Below are positions 21,216-31,903 of a DNA stretch of 64,000 bases, piece by piece. Position 1 is the stretch's first letter; each line of letters starts with the position of its first letter. Source of the DNA: Thamnidium elegans (taxonomy: Eukaryota > Mucoromycota > Mucoromycetes > Mucorales > Mucoraceae). The notes below the pieces were generated by a model, which was not told the origin of the DNA, ran no database searches, and saw nothing but the letters and a program-made list of their open reading frames with translations. Made by a program: the position numbers and the translations under genes. The stretch is from assembly GCA_025201345.1 (NCBI GenBank), contig JAIXMG010000021.1, positions 62,001 through 126,000 on the forward strand, given 5' to 3'.

Positions 21216-22244
21216 ATGAGCACTAAACGATCGTCAAGTGATGCTTTCACTTCTGAAGCTAATGAGAAAGTAGTTGCAATAATAGCAAAAGAAACAGGCT
21301 TTCAAGGAATTCAACCTCAAGCAATGGAATCCCTGTCCAACATATTAGGTTCATGTACGTGTTTATATATATATACACGCAAGTTTGTTCTTTTTTTCTT
21401 AATTGTATTATTCATCTAGATATCGAGAAAATGTTGACATCTGCTCACTTATTTGCAGAACTAGGAAATAGAGCAAAACCAAATATTCACGATATTACTA
21501 GATCTTTAGAAAACGTTGGCATTCAAATAAATACCTTTCAAGAATATTTAGCTACACATATCAACGATAACGAAACAGGTTCGAGTTTTTTTTTTTTAAA
21601 AAAAAAAAAAAAAAGTGTTTTTGTTGCTAACATTTATATAGTTGCAAAAACTAGTAAATATTTCAAAACGGCTAAATCGAATAAATCAACCTTGGAACAA
21701 ATACCTGAATTTTTACCTTCTGAAAATGAAGAATCGGACGAAGAAGATGAAGATACCGAAAATGGTGTGCCTACATATGTGCCACCTCATCTTCCATCAT
21801 TTCCTAGTAAACATTCCTTTAGACAAACACCTGTAAGTATACGTATATTTTTATAAGTTTTGACCTATCTAATAGATACTGTTTGTTTAGATATATATCC
21901 AAAGACCTGATGACCCACAAAAAGTACGAGAATTAAATTCGGAACAATCACGTACAGTAGAAGAAAACCTAAAGAAATTAATGTCAGCAGAAAATCAATT
22001 ATTACGGCAAGCAAATGTGGAATCAGCAACTGCATTACTTTCTACTACAAAGGGTAATAATATTATGATGCCTATCGTTAATTACGAAGGATTTATTCAA
22101 AGAAGAAAGAGGTCAAAGCAATCTGGTACTACACTTAACGTAGAAGGTTCGGATGAATTGAAAAAGGGTAATAAGAAATCAAATAATAATGATGGTGAAG
22201 AAGATGAATTAGAGGCAGCTGAAGCAGCTGAAGAGTTTGAATAA
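21216..22244 (+). CDS. TAF8: TFIID subunit TAF8
   Basis: TAF8 pairs with TAF10 through a histone fold and bridges TFIID lobes for Pol II initiation. Exon 1 starts at 21216 with SSSDAFTSEANEKVVAIIAK and ESLSNILG, the start of the histone fold. It continues in exon 2 with YIEKMLTSAHLFAELGNRA and PNIHDITRSLENVGI, and the TAF8 signature follows an acidic linker: VPTYVPPHLPSFPSKHSF, then RQTPIYIQRPDDPQ. The end is helical and acidic (ELEAAEAAEEFE). Four exons are inferred; one intron contains a T12A17 tract at 21586-21614. The P-P-H-L-P-S-F-P motif is diagnostic. Order in tandem: unknown gene, TAF8, bZIP factor. Confidence 0.88.
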
Positions 22245-22688
22245 AGTATATAGTTTATACGTTTATATTAAAATGATTGAGATATATATATATAAGTTTG
22301 GCATACAGGTTAAAATGACGCCGCTTTTTTTTTTTAAAAAAATTAATAGGCTTCCCACTTATATTTTAACCCTTGACTACTTTAAGTGAATGGTGACATT
22401 GTTTGGGTTGCCCAGAGTATGTGATCTATATAATAGTCGCTCGATTTAATAGTACGCTCGATATAACGGCGAATTTTCCTGGAGCGACTACTGCTGTTAT
22501 ACCAAAAAAAAAAAAAAAATCTCGTTGAGCCAAAATACTTACAAATCATGACCAAACAGTCACGCAATCTATGGCACAAAAAGCACCAGAAATATGAAAA
22601 AAAAAGGGTTTCTTTTACTCCGCCTCGTCAGTATTGAGTTTCTTTTGTTTTCTTTCCTTTTTCCCTAACTTTTTTTATCGTATTGTAA
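22245..22688. other. Spacer between TAF8 and the bZIP gene
   Basis: No gene. It contains T11A7 at 22325-22342 and a run of TCGCTCGATTTAAT-like words near 22435-22465, ending in GGAGCGACTA, a word seen again near 25592. Confidence 0.4.
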
Positions 22689-23908
22689 ATGAATACTTCT
22701 TTAGCAGAGATTGTAACAAAGATTACCAGTCAAGGCAAAAACCCTGATGTTTCCTTTTTAAAGGATGATCCAAAGGCCCAAACGATGCTTTTGATGGCTT
22801 TGTTATCTAGCGTGAATGCAAAGAACAATGGTCAAAATGGGTCTGGACAAATAGATACTGATAAGCGTAAATATGATTCTGTAAGCAGTCCTAGTAGTTC
22901 TCCTAGTCCTCCTAGAGGTAAGCTAGTTTTTTTTTTTAAAAAAAATAAGTGGATCAAATCGAAGTTAATAAGTTTTGAGAATTAGCTGATTCAGAATCAC
23001 CCAGAAGAGTGGGTAGAAAACCAGTTACCAGTGACGATGATGATGTAGGGTGGATACATTTATTATATGCAAGCATGATACTAACTATTTTTATAACGTA
23101 GTCAGATAACCCTAAATCTAAGAGAAAGGCACAAAACAGAGCTGCGCAAAGAGCTTTTAGAGAACGTAAAGAAAACCATGTCCGAGTATTGGAAGAACGA
23201 GTTAAAGAATTGGAAGATATGAATGTAGATAAAAACTTGGAATTGCAGCAGGAAAATGAAAAGTTGAAAGAAATGGTAGCTAAATTAAAATATGAAAATG
23301 AAGCATTACTTGGAGCATCATCTTCGTTTGATTTCCCATTATCTAATAATTCAGTAACAAGTGATTCTAGTAGGCCAAATAAGTTGATTCGGTCATCTGG
23401 TAATAACAATGATGATGTTTATTTTGATACGTTCAGTAGTAGTACTTTATCTCGCTCTTCAAATTCAAATACACCAGAAACACAGCACCAGTTAAATATT
23501 GATGACATTTTAGGATTAGATACTTCTATTCTACCTTCTGATGCTATACTCGATCATTCAGAGTTATTGGGCTTTAATAATGATTATTCTGGTCAATTAA
23601 ATGATATTTTGGATCAACACAGATTAACTTTTGCAACAAACCCATCTGAATTTGACTTTTTTTATCCTTTACCTTCAAATAATGATATACTTGATACTGC
23701 TTCGATACAATTACCTGCTGATGATGAAGGTGAAAAACATGTTCATGATATCACTAAAGTGTGGGATAAAGTATCTCAACATCCCAGATTTGATGAAGTC
23801 GATATGGATATTCTTTGTGATGAAATGAAGAAAAAGGCTGTTTGTGTAGATGTAGATTTGAATGGTGAAATTGAAAAGGTTGTAAACCAATTTTACCCTA
23901 TTCAGTAG
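22689..23908 (+). CDS. AP-1-like bZIP transcription factor (Pap1/Yap1 type)
   Basis: A nuclear stress-response type factor. Exon 1 (22689-22917) is a Ser/Pro-rich N-terminus. Exon 2 (from 22986) adds SPRRVGRKPVTSDDDD. Exon 3 (from 23101) holds the basic region KSKRKAQNRAAQRAFRERKE, whose N-x-x-A-Q-x-x-F-R signature is that of fungal AP-1, and a leucine zipper of several heptads (LEERVKELED...LKYENEALL). The C-terminus has a Cys-containing segment (VDMDILCDEMKKKAVCVDVD), as in the redox-sensing C-terminal domain of Yap1/Pap1, but with only two Cys, so oxidant control may be weaker or different. Intron 1 carries a T11A8 tract. Identification as AP-1 class is firm; orthology is not. Confidence 0.87.
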
Positions 23909-24025
23909 CTTTTTTTTATTCTTTTTTTTTTTTATATATCATTTGTAAACACACACACCCCATCTCAACTTTCTTTTTTTCATAGTTATAATAAATAAAT
24001 AAAAAAATATATATATTTGTGTATT

Positions 24026-24379
24026 TTAAGATCTCATTAATGAAACACCCATAATAATACAAGCAAGAGAGACATAAGGACTTAAACGTTCACCAATACG
24101 TGCTGCTTTCCAAATTAATCCAAACACACTATATATTTTACATTAAAAAAATCAGTATTTTTTTTTTTTTTTTTTACATCAAGAAAAAAAAACTATAAAT
24201 ATTTACCCAGTCTTGTTTCTATCGACTAAAGAAGGTGCTTGTGCTCTAACATAGGTACATGTACAGATTAACAATAAAATGACTAAAAGTAAAGATTGAA
24301 AATTGAAAATTGCTGACTACAGTACATGGTTATTCTACAAATTGTTGCTGCACTCGTTTAACGCTTTGTTACTTACCAT
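24026..24379 (-). CDS. KSH1: Protein Kish (TMEM167 family), secretory pathway
   Basis: A small two-span membrane protein of the early secretory pathway. It was found by joining three exons. The ATG at 24379-24377 is followed directly by a GTAAGT intron. Exon 2 gives [20 protein letters not shown], then [17 protein letters not shown]. Exon 3 gives [20 protein letters not shown] and ends IMGVSLMRS before TAA at 24028-24026. The S-A-I-F-N-F-Q-S-L start, the D-R-N-K-T-G box and the A-R-I-G-E-R-x-S-P-Y box are those of Kish. The total is about 73 residues, the family size. The coding exon holding only ATG explains why ORF callers miss it. It converges on the bZIP gene with a gap of about 117 bp. 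Confidence 0.9.
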
Positions 24380-24838
24380 AATGTTGAATTTGTAATAAGA
24401 GAGAAACTAGATGATTAAAATAATTTGCTTTTCGAAACTTGTATTTTTTATTTGTGACGTGTTTACCAACGACTGGTGCATTCACTCTTGGTACAAAAAA
24501 AAAAGTACTGTACGATATTATGGGATTATATGTGTATTATTTGACGCATAATTTTTTGTTGTTGTTGAAGAAACTTGACATGTATCGAAATTTATATACT
24601 AGAGTTATCTATGATCTCTTTTTTTTTAAGGTAGGGTTTAGCTAACTTTTGTTTTCTCTGTAATATCTTGTAGTTAATAGTATTACATTCATTAAGACAA
24701 ATACTTTAGCTACTGCGAAACCAGCTTTAGTGCGTTACAAAGAGTTAAAAGCCGGATTGCAGTAGTTTACTCAGTATTTCAATGATTTTTGTTACTATTC
24801 AGGGCACGTTATGCCTCTAGAAACGGAACGAGGCTGAG

Positions 24839-24871
<33 letters not shown>

Positions 24872-25861
24872 CGAGTAACAGTAGTAAGACCATGCTTTTT
24901 TTTTTAAAAAAAAAAGGATCTCTTTAGAGAAAGACTGGAGGTAGGTTCTGTTAAAAAAACTTATTCAGTAGTTTCGAATACATTTTTTTGTCATTATTAT
25001 ACAGAAACATCAAGTTTTTTTTTAACCGTAAGCATCTCGTAATTTAAAGCGCGAAAACATTATAGACGCACAAGGTTTTTAATCCCCCCTTCATTACCAA
25101 TAATAAGCGTAAAAGGTCATCTAAAAAAAAAACTATATCCTAAACTCTTTATATTTACAAATAAATGATAAAATACCTTTAGTAATTGTTAAATTACAAA
25201 GATGAAGAAGAAAGAGAAAAAGAAAAGGTCTTTATAGTTTTTTTTTTTGAAGAAAAAAATCATGCATGTTTTTTTCAATTTGGTTGTACTACGTGATCAT
25301 TCAGAAATACGCCTTATTCGGAAATTGATTGCACAAATGAAATAATAACAATGTAGTTTAACTATTTTTACACCATTCAAATAATCTAGTAAAATCAGGA
25401 ATAATATATTCATTACCAGCGTGAAGTTCTATATGCTTATTATATATCATAAATTTTTTTTTTTTCATCCAATATAAAGTTCTACAACTCAAAAGTATAA
25501 ACAAGATTATAAAAAGAGCAACCTGGTTGGGGTTGCTCAAGGAATAACTAGCAGATAAATAGAATATCCAGATCTCTCTGCATAAAAAAGCTAGGAGCGA
25601 CTAGCAGAAATATATATATATTTTTTTTTGCGCTCTTACTAAAATGGATTAGTTAAGGGAATATCAAAAATAGGAAAAAATGGTTCGATATAAACCCCAC
25701 TTACAAGTCTGTCATAGATGCCGAACGTAACACTCCGCCCTTTTGACACCCTATTCTTTTACGGTTTACTGATTAGCACTCCGAATAACCTTCCTCCTTT
25801 AAAAAGCCCTTTCTTTTTTTCTCCTCATCTTTTATTTTTTATTTTTCTTTACTCTTACATT
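24380..25861. other. Spacer with a coding-like fragment and a 30-nt poly(A) run
   Basis: No confident gene. On the plus strand, after a CTTGTAG at about 24675, a frame reads NSITFIKTNTLATAKPALVR, then YKELKAGLQ and a TAG. About 75 bp later lies a run of 30 A (24841-24870), followed by a perfect T10A10 at 24896-24915. This could be a retrocopied transcript end, but no source gene was recognised. The rest holds T runs and the CYP51 promoter. Confidence 0.35.
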
Positions 25862-27559
25862 ATGGCTATCATCTCTACTCTTTTATCTGGAGTTTCAATT
25901 ACAGAACTTATTTACAAGTCTCTGATAGCTATTGTAGCGTACTGGGTCTTCCATCTTTTATCACAATTGGTACATACACACAAAAACGCACAGACGCTTT
26001 TTTTTTTTTTTTTTTTTTTTTTAGAAAAAAATACTAATTGTTTTATATTTAAAAGGTTATTCCAAAAGATCCAAAGGTGGTCCCAACAGTTTTTTCATGG
26101 GTTCCTGTTATGGGTAACGCTGTAGAGTTTGGAAAGTAAGGTCATATTTATTTACATTAAACGTTTCAAAAAGCTGATCTAGTCTCCCCTCCCCCCTTTC
26201 TTTTTTTCTAACCGTAGAGACCCAATTAATTTTCTTAAATCATGTCAAAAGAAATACGGCGACGTATTTACGTTCCAACTCGTCAATAAAAAGGTCACTG
26301 CTTGTTTAGGACCAGATGGTAACCAGTTTGTATTTAACGCACGTCAAAACCTAGCTTCTGCTGCGGCCGCGTACAACGACATGACCAAGTATGTCTTTGG
26401 TCGCGATATTGTATTTGATACACAACACAGTCTCTTTATGGAACAAAAGAAATTTATCAAGAATGGATTAAACATTGATACCTTTAGAAAAGATGTTCCC
26501 TTGATCTTGGAAGAATGTAATTTGTTTTTAGACAAGTTGGAACCAAAAGGACAAGTAGATGCGTATCATATGTTTGGTGCTCTTATTATCAATACCGCCT
26601 CTCGTACTTTGTTAGGTCCTGAGGTCCGTAAAGCGTTAGATGATGGTGTGGCTCAACTCTATTATGATTTGGATCAAGGATTTCGTCCTATTAATTTTAT
26701 GTTTCCTAATTTACCTTTACCTGCTTACCGAAAGCGTGATGAGGCACGTGAGAAGCTGGCTGTGATATATTCTCAAATCATTGAGGGAAGACGTAGTAAT
26801 CCTGATAATGTACAAGATGATTTGCTTCAAACCTTGATGGACTCTCGATACAAGGACGGATCTGGTATTCCTGATGCTCAAATCTGTGGTATTTTGACAG
26901 CTGCACTCTTTGGTGGCCAACATACTTCTTCTACTACTTCTGCTTGGGCCATTTTAGAATTATCGCATCGTCCTGATATTGTCAAGGCACTCCGTCAAGA
27001 GATTATTGAAAAACTTGGTTCTTTGAAAGCCGAATTTACTTATGATAATTTAGAAGAGCTTCCTTTATTAGAAAACATTGTCAGAGAAACTCTTCGACTT
27101 CACCCTCCTATCTTTAATATGATGCGTCGTGTGGTAGTTGATGAAATGGTGTATGAAAAGAACGGGTTGATTATTCCCAAGGGTAATTATATTTGTGCTG
27201 CACCTGGTGTAACTCAAATCGATGAAACGTATTTTAATAACCCGATGAAGTGGGATCCTTATCGTTGGTCTGAAAAGACAGATCCCGTTCATATTATGGA
27301 ACAAGGTGACGATGCGAATATTGATTACGGTTTTGGTGCAGTAGGTATCTCGTCGCGTAGTCCATTCCTTCCTTTTGGCGCAGGCCGCCATCGTTGTATT
27401 GGTGAAAAGTTTGGGTACTTGCAATTAAAGGCTGTTATTGGTACCTTTGTTAAACGATTTGATTTTGAAGGTGTGACTGAGCATGTACCCAAACCTGATT
27501 ATACCTCCATGGTCGTTGTACCAGAGAATAGTAATATTCGATTCACCCGTAGAGACTAG
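25862..27559 (+). CDS. CYP51: Lanosterol 14-alpha-demethylase, CYP51 (F5-like)
   Basis: An ER-bound cytochrome P450 of ergosterol synthesis and the target of azole antifungals. Exons 25862-25969, about 26056-26136 and 26218-27559 encode about 509 residues. The N-terminal anchor is residues 1-36; then come the proline hinge (PKDPKVVPTVFSWVPVMGN), the B' region (AYNDMTKYVFGRDIVFD), the I-helix (LFGGQHTSSTTSAW), the ExxR (ETLRLHPP) and the heme loop FGAGRHRCIGEKFG. Counting from Met1, residue 129 is Phe, where azole-sensitive fungi have Tyr (Y132 in Candida albicans), and residue 291 is Ala. I recall both as hallmarks of the Mucorales F5 paralogue linked to resistance to short-tailed azoles. Intron 1 ends in TTTAAAAG. 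I chose 25862 because an upstream in-frame Met (25718) would add a non-family extension. Confidence 0.95.
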
Positions 27560-27700
27560 AAAATAATTATTTATCACTTTTTTTTCTGCATAATATTTTC
27601 TTGCACACAAACACACACACACACACACGCACTTTTTATTATTATTATTTTTTTTGTTGTCAAGCTACAATAAACAAAACAAAAAACCTTTCCTTTTTAT

Positions 27701-28153
27701 TTATAAAAAAGATTTTGTTCCTGGTTTATCTGAAGTGCCACTAGCAGGAAATAAAGCCGCGCCAGCCAAATACTGTTGAACCACGTAGGCTATACTTACA
27801 ACGAGCGCAGCCAAGAAAGTAAACCTAACAAATCCAAAAAGCAATCGGTAGATCCAACGGAAAGTAGCTACGACGGAGCAATAGAAGATATAAACAATCA
27901 CCAGTAACAAAAAGATGGTCATAAAATTCGACTCTTTCACAGACTGGGCCAATACGGAATACATTTTTTGAATAAAACTAGGTGAGTGAGATAAAATATA
28001 GGATACGGCTGAAGTAGTGATGCCAAAAACTTGGTCCGGTGCTGGAAGCGGAATATTGGCGTCTTTCAACTGCAAGTAGCAGAACGTGTAAGCTTGCGAT
28101 AAGTATTGAATGGCTTGCATGGTCACATTAAGTGTATCGTTGATTCCTTCCAT
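27701..28153 (-). CDS. APQ12-like nuclear envelope/ER membrane protein
   Basis: A 150-residue single-exon protein. The N-terminal 75 residues are amphipathic (QYLSQAYTFCYLQLKDANIP, FGITTSAVSYILSHSPSF). Two close hydrophobic spans follow at about 78-98 (MTIFLLLVIVYIFYCSVVA) and 105-130 (LLFGFVRFTFLAALVVSIAY) with the basic turn FRWIYR between them, then a short polar tail. This hairpin of two spans after a soluble N-terminus resembles fungal Apq12, involved in nuclear envelope and lipid homeostasis. The match is by architecture and partial motif memory, so it could be another small ER protein. It is tail-to-tail with CYP51 (about 140 bp). Confidence 0.55.
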   Translation of the reverse strand: MEGINDTLNVTMQAIQYLSQAYTFCYLQLKDANIPLPAPDQVFGITTSAVSYILSHSPSFIQKMYSVLAQSVKESNFMTIFLLLVIVYIFYCSVVATFRWIYRLLFGFVRFTFLAALVVSIAYVVQQYLAGAALFPASGTSDKPGTKSFL

Positions 28154-28958
28154 GTTGAAAAATATTGTTAAAAAGAAAAACTCTATTTTTTTTTTTTCAT
28201 TTTTCTGGTTTTATTTTGGCGTCTATTATAAAGCCCGCTTCGTTTTTGATCCTAGTGGCTTAACTCATTTTTTTTCCCTCGATCTGCTTGTTTAAATAAA
28301 GTACTGATATATTATTATATGATGAAACACATACCAGAAGAAAAAAAAGAGAGAGAGAGAGAGAGAGAGAATCGCATTTTTCTTATCAGATTGGTCATAA
28401 CTTACCGGAGCTATAAACATGACTCACGAAATAAATCAATGAATAAAAGAGATGAAGAGAGGTGGTTGGGGGGGAAGGGGGAAGAAAGCGTTTTAGAATT
28501 TGACAGATTCGCATATAATTTTCCCCCCAAAAAATAATTAAACGCTATTGCTGGTATAGAACGCTAGTACTTGTGTACAACCAAAGAAAAGAGCTTGTTA
28601 TCAATATATAACAACACGTACACGCATATCCCCTTCACCATAGCAACTAAACGACAATAAAAAAAAAGGGGGGGGCAGTTATTATTTGCCAAGTTAGTCC
28701 AAAAAATGTGGGAGGTTGTTTACCAGCCACAGTTTAATTCGATAAGGTAAATAAAGACACACTTATCTATTTGAAAACTGTGAGAACATAGCATAACCTT
28801 GTTCATAAGGCATGTGAAAATGCGTGACGTTGACAGTCGTTGAGGCAGTAGTCGGAGATGTAAACGATTCAAAGTTACTAAGATTCTTAAGCTTTTCCCC
28901 AGGTTTTTTTGTTGTTGTTTTCTTTTTTCTTTTTTATTATATATATAAATTTAAAATA
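28154..28958. other. Divergent spacer before ETF-alpha
   Basis: About 0.8 kb. It contains a (GA)n microsatellite around 28350-28370, G-runs near 28470 and 28670, and no convincing gene. It separates the APQ12-like and ETF-alpha starts. Confidence 0.5.
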
Positions 28959-30379
28959 ATGTTTGCTGCCACTACCTCTCGCATTGCTCTTCAAGTAATG
29001 TATAAGGCCAATACCCCTCCCCCCCTCTTTTTTTTTAACTAATTAACCCGCCTTTTTTTCTTTTTTTTTTTTTAGGCACGCGCTACACTTGCTCAACGTT
29101 TCTATGCAACTGGCGCTGGAGCCAACACACTTTTATTTGTTGAACATAAGGATGGACTTATTGGTGGAGCTACTTTGAATGCTTTAACTGCAGCTAGTCA
29201 ATTAGGTGGTTCCGTCACTGCTTTGGTTGCAGGCGATGCACCTGAATCAGTTGTTCAACAAGTTTCCAAGTTGGCTGGTATCTCCAAGATTTTGACTGCC
29301 AAGGACGCTGCTTACGCTAACAGTTTGCCTGAAGATATCGCACCTCTTCTTGTTGCTGCTCAAGCTCAATTTGGGTTCACTCATTTGTTTACTGGCCATA
29401 CTGCTGTCGGTAAGAATATCTTTCCTCGTGCTGCTGCCTTGATGGATGTTGGTGCTGTTTCTGATATCACTGGTATTGAAAGTGAAGATACTTTTGTTCG
29501 TCCTATTTATGCTGGTAAAAGGATATATTGAAAGAGAGAGAGAGAGAGAGAGATAAATCTAATGGGGTTTTTTTTTAAAACAAAAAAATAATAGGTAATG
29601 CTATTGCTACTGTCAAGTCCAATGACAAGATCAAGGTTGTTACTGTTCGTGGTACCGCTTTTGAAGCAGCTGCTTCTACTAACGATGCTCAAGTTGCTGA
29701 AGAAGCTGCACCTTCTGCTGAAAAGCCTGGTTTGACTCAATGGGTTAGCGAAGAAATTCAAAAGAGTGATCGCCCTGACCTTGGTACCGCTAAGCGTGTT
29801 ATCAGTGGTGGTCGTGGTATGAAGAATGGTGAGAACTTTACCTTGTTGTATGATTTAGCAGATAAGATTGGCGCTGCCGGTAAGTCACGTGTTTGTGTGA
29901 AAAAACAAAAATAGGCATTTTGATATTCATCTTTTTATATATATATATAGTTGGTGCTTCTCGTGCTGCTGTTGATGCTGGATTTGTTGATAACTCATTA
30001 CAAGTTGGTCAAACCGGTAAAATTGTCGCACCTGGTAAGTAATAATCAAGTGGTGGTGGTGGTGATTTTTTTTTAAAAAAACTAACGTAAATTGTGTATT
30101 ACTTTTTTTTTTAAATAGAACTTTATGTTGCAGTTGGTAAGTAGTAGTAGATCGTGGGAAATTTTTTTGAGATAAAAAAAAAAAAAACCTAATTATTTAT
30201 GGGCCATTGTTTTAGGTATTTCTGGTGCTATTCAACATCTTGCTGGTATGAAGGATTCCAAGACGATTGTTGCTATTAATAAGGATGCTGATGCCCCTAT
30301 TTTCCAAGTTGCCGATTATGGACTTGTTGAGGATTTATTCAAGGCTATTCCTGAATTAACTGAAAAGATTAGTAAATAA
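28959..30379 (+). CDS. AIM45: Electron transfer flavoprotein alpha subunit
   Basis: The mitochondrial matrix FAD protein that passes electrons from acyl-CoA dehydrogenases to ETF-ubiquinone oxidoreductase. Exon 1 ([12 protein letters not shown]) plus exon 2 ([12 protein letters not shown]) form the presequence. The N-terminal Rossmann-like domain follows ([40 protein letters not shown]). The FAD domain is spread over later exons: [75 protein letters not shown]. One internal exon (30119-30136) is only 18 nt and encodes the ELYVAV part of the FAD site. Several introns contain T-run then A-run tracts. The family match is complete. It lies in tandem with a mitochondrial carrier gene. Confidence 0.95.
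30119..30136 (+). other. 18-nt micro-exon of the ETF-alpha gene
   Basis: Flanked by TTTAAATAG and GTAAGTAG. It supplies the residues joining QTGKIVAP to GISGAIQH, which the family requires, so it must be included in the mRNA. Confidence 0.88.
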
Positions 30380-30631
30380 GCTTATATTTTTCTTACTTAT
30401 AAAAGAAATATCTCTCTACTCCCACTCTGCTGTCTAAAACTTGTATTAAAATAAATTTTGCGTATAAATCGTTATTTCACATGGACCAGATTTTTTTCCA
30501 AATAAAGAATAAGCAATTATTTTTTGACGATCCGGACGTCACATTTTATATTTCCCCATACTCTTTTTTTTTTTTTTTATTATTATTATTAATTTCATTC
30601 TTCTTTCTTTTGTTGTTGTTGCTTAGATACA

Positions 30632-31747
30632 ATGCTTGCAGCTAGTAGACCTGGTACTATTGACACAATTACCACTACTTCAACAAATATATCTACAATC
30701 ACTAGTTTAAAACCAAACCAAACTACAGCAATCCAGTCACCATTCTGGTTTGGAGGAGCTGCTTCATGTCTTGCAACCTTTGTTTCACACCCATTCGATC
30801 TTACTAAAGTAAGACTTCAAACTCTAAAAGTAGAAAACAGTACAGCATGGTCAGAGTTCAAGTTATTAAGTCCTTCTCGTATGTTTAAAACAATGTGGAC
30901 GATAAGTAGAACAGAAGGTATTACAGCTCTTTATAGTGGGTTATCTGCAAGTTTGTTAAGACAAGGTACCTATTCAACTATTCGATTTGGATTATATGAT
31001 CAATTCAAGTGGTCTGTAGCAGGGGATCAAAGTAAGTAATATATATATATATATATTTGACAGAAGATGATTTTTTTTTTAAACATTATAAAACAGAACC
31101 TACTGTACGTCAATTACTATTTTGTTCAACAATGGCAGGTATATTAGGGGGTGCGTTTGGAAACCCTAGCGATGTAGTAAATGTACGTATGCAGAACGAT
31201 GGACAACTACCACCCAATCAGAGAAGAAATTATAAAAATGTGGTTGACGGTATGGTTAGAATCTGTCGTGAAGAAGGTCCCCGAGTTTTGTTTAGAGGAT
31301 TAGGGTCTAGTACGCATCGTGCAGTTTTGATTACAGTGTCTCAAATGACCAGTTATGATATGTTTAAACAAACATTTGTAGACCGATTTCATTTTCATGA
31401 TGGATTAATGACTCATTTTGCATCTAGTTTATTAGCTGTAAGTTTATTGTTTATATATTTAAGGTAGGACAGATGATTCATGGGTTTATTTATAGGGTTT
31501 AGTTGCAACCACTGTTTGTTCTCCTTTGGATGTGGTTAAAACTCGTATTATGAGTGCACATTTACATGATGGGCGGCATCCTGTAAAAATCATGGTACAT
31601 ATGATAAAAACTGAAGGGTTTGGGTCTTTGTTCCGTGGTTGGATGCCTGCGTTTGTTCGATTAGGTCCACATACAATCGTCACTTTTATTGTCCTCGAGC
31701 AATTAAAAGAGTGGCATAAATCTTACAAGTTGTCTCAGTTGAATTAA
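30632..31747 (+). CDS. DIC1: Mitochondrial dicarboxylate-type carrier
   Basis: A member of the SLC25 family in the inner mitochondrial membrane, with three repeats of about 100 residues. The P-x-D signatures are HPFDLTKVR, NPSDVVNVR and SPLDVVKTR. Repeat 1 begins FWFGGAASCLATFVSHP, repeat 2 begins LLFCSTMAGILGGAFGNP and repeat 3 begins ASSLLAGLVATTVCSP. The middle signature with Ser-Asp and the GGAFGNPSDVVNVRMQNDG stretch are typical of the dicarboxylate carrier (malate, succinate, phosphate exchange). A 35-residue Thr/Ser-rich N-terminal extension precedes repeat 1. Three exons are inferred; the first intron holds a (TA)n run and T10A3. Subfamily assignment is fairly sure, substrate less so. 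Confidence 0.85.
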
Positions 31748-31903
31748 TTTCTATTTTATTTTATTTTTGTATATAATTATAATAATCACCCACTTTTCTT
31801 TTTTTTTTTAAAAAAAAAAAACCACCCCCTCCATATTTAGATACCACGTATTACACAGTTAGATTCTTTTTTTTTTATATATATATATAAAAAAATAAAT
31901 AAA

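Noticed and set aside
24660..24765. ATP synthase subunit g fragment
   Set aside because: The AKPALVRYKEL words first suggested it, but the conserved glycine-rich end and overall order do not match, so no name is given.
22470..25610. GGAGCGACTA word shared near 22478 and 25592
   Set aside because: Only about ten bases match with no extended similarity or inverted ends, so it is not called a repeat family.
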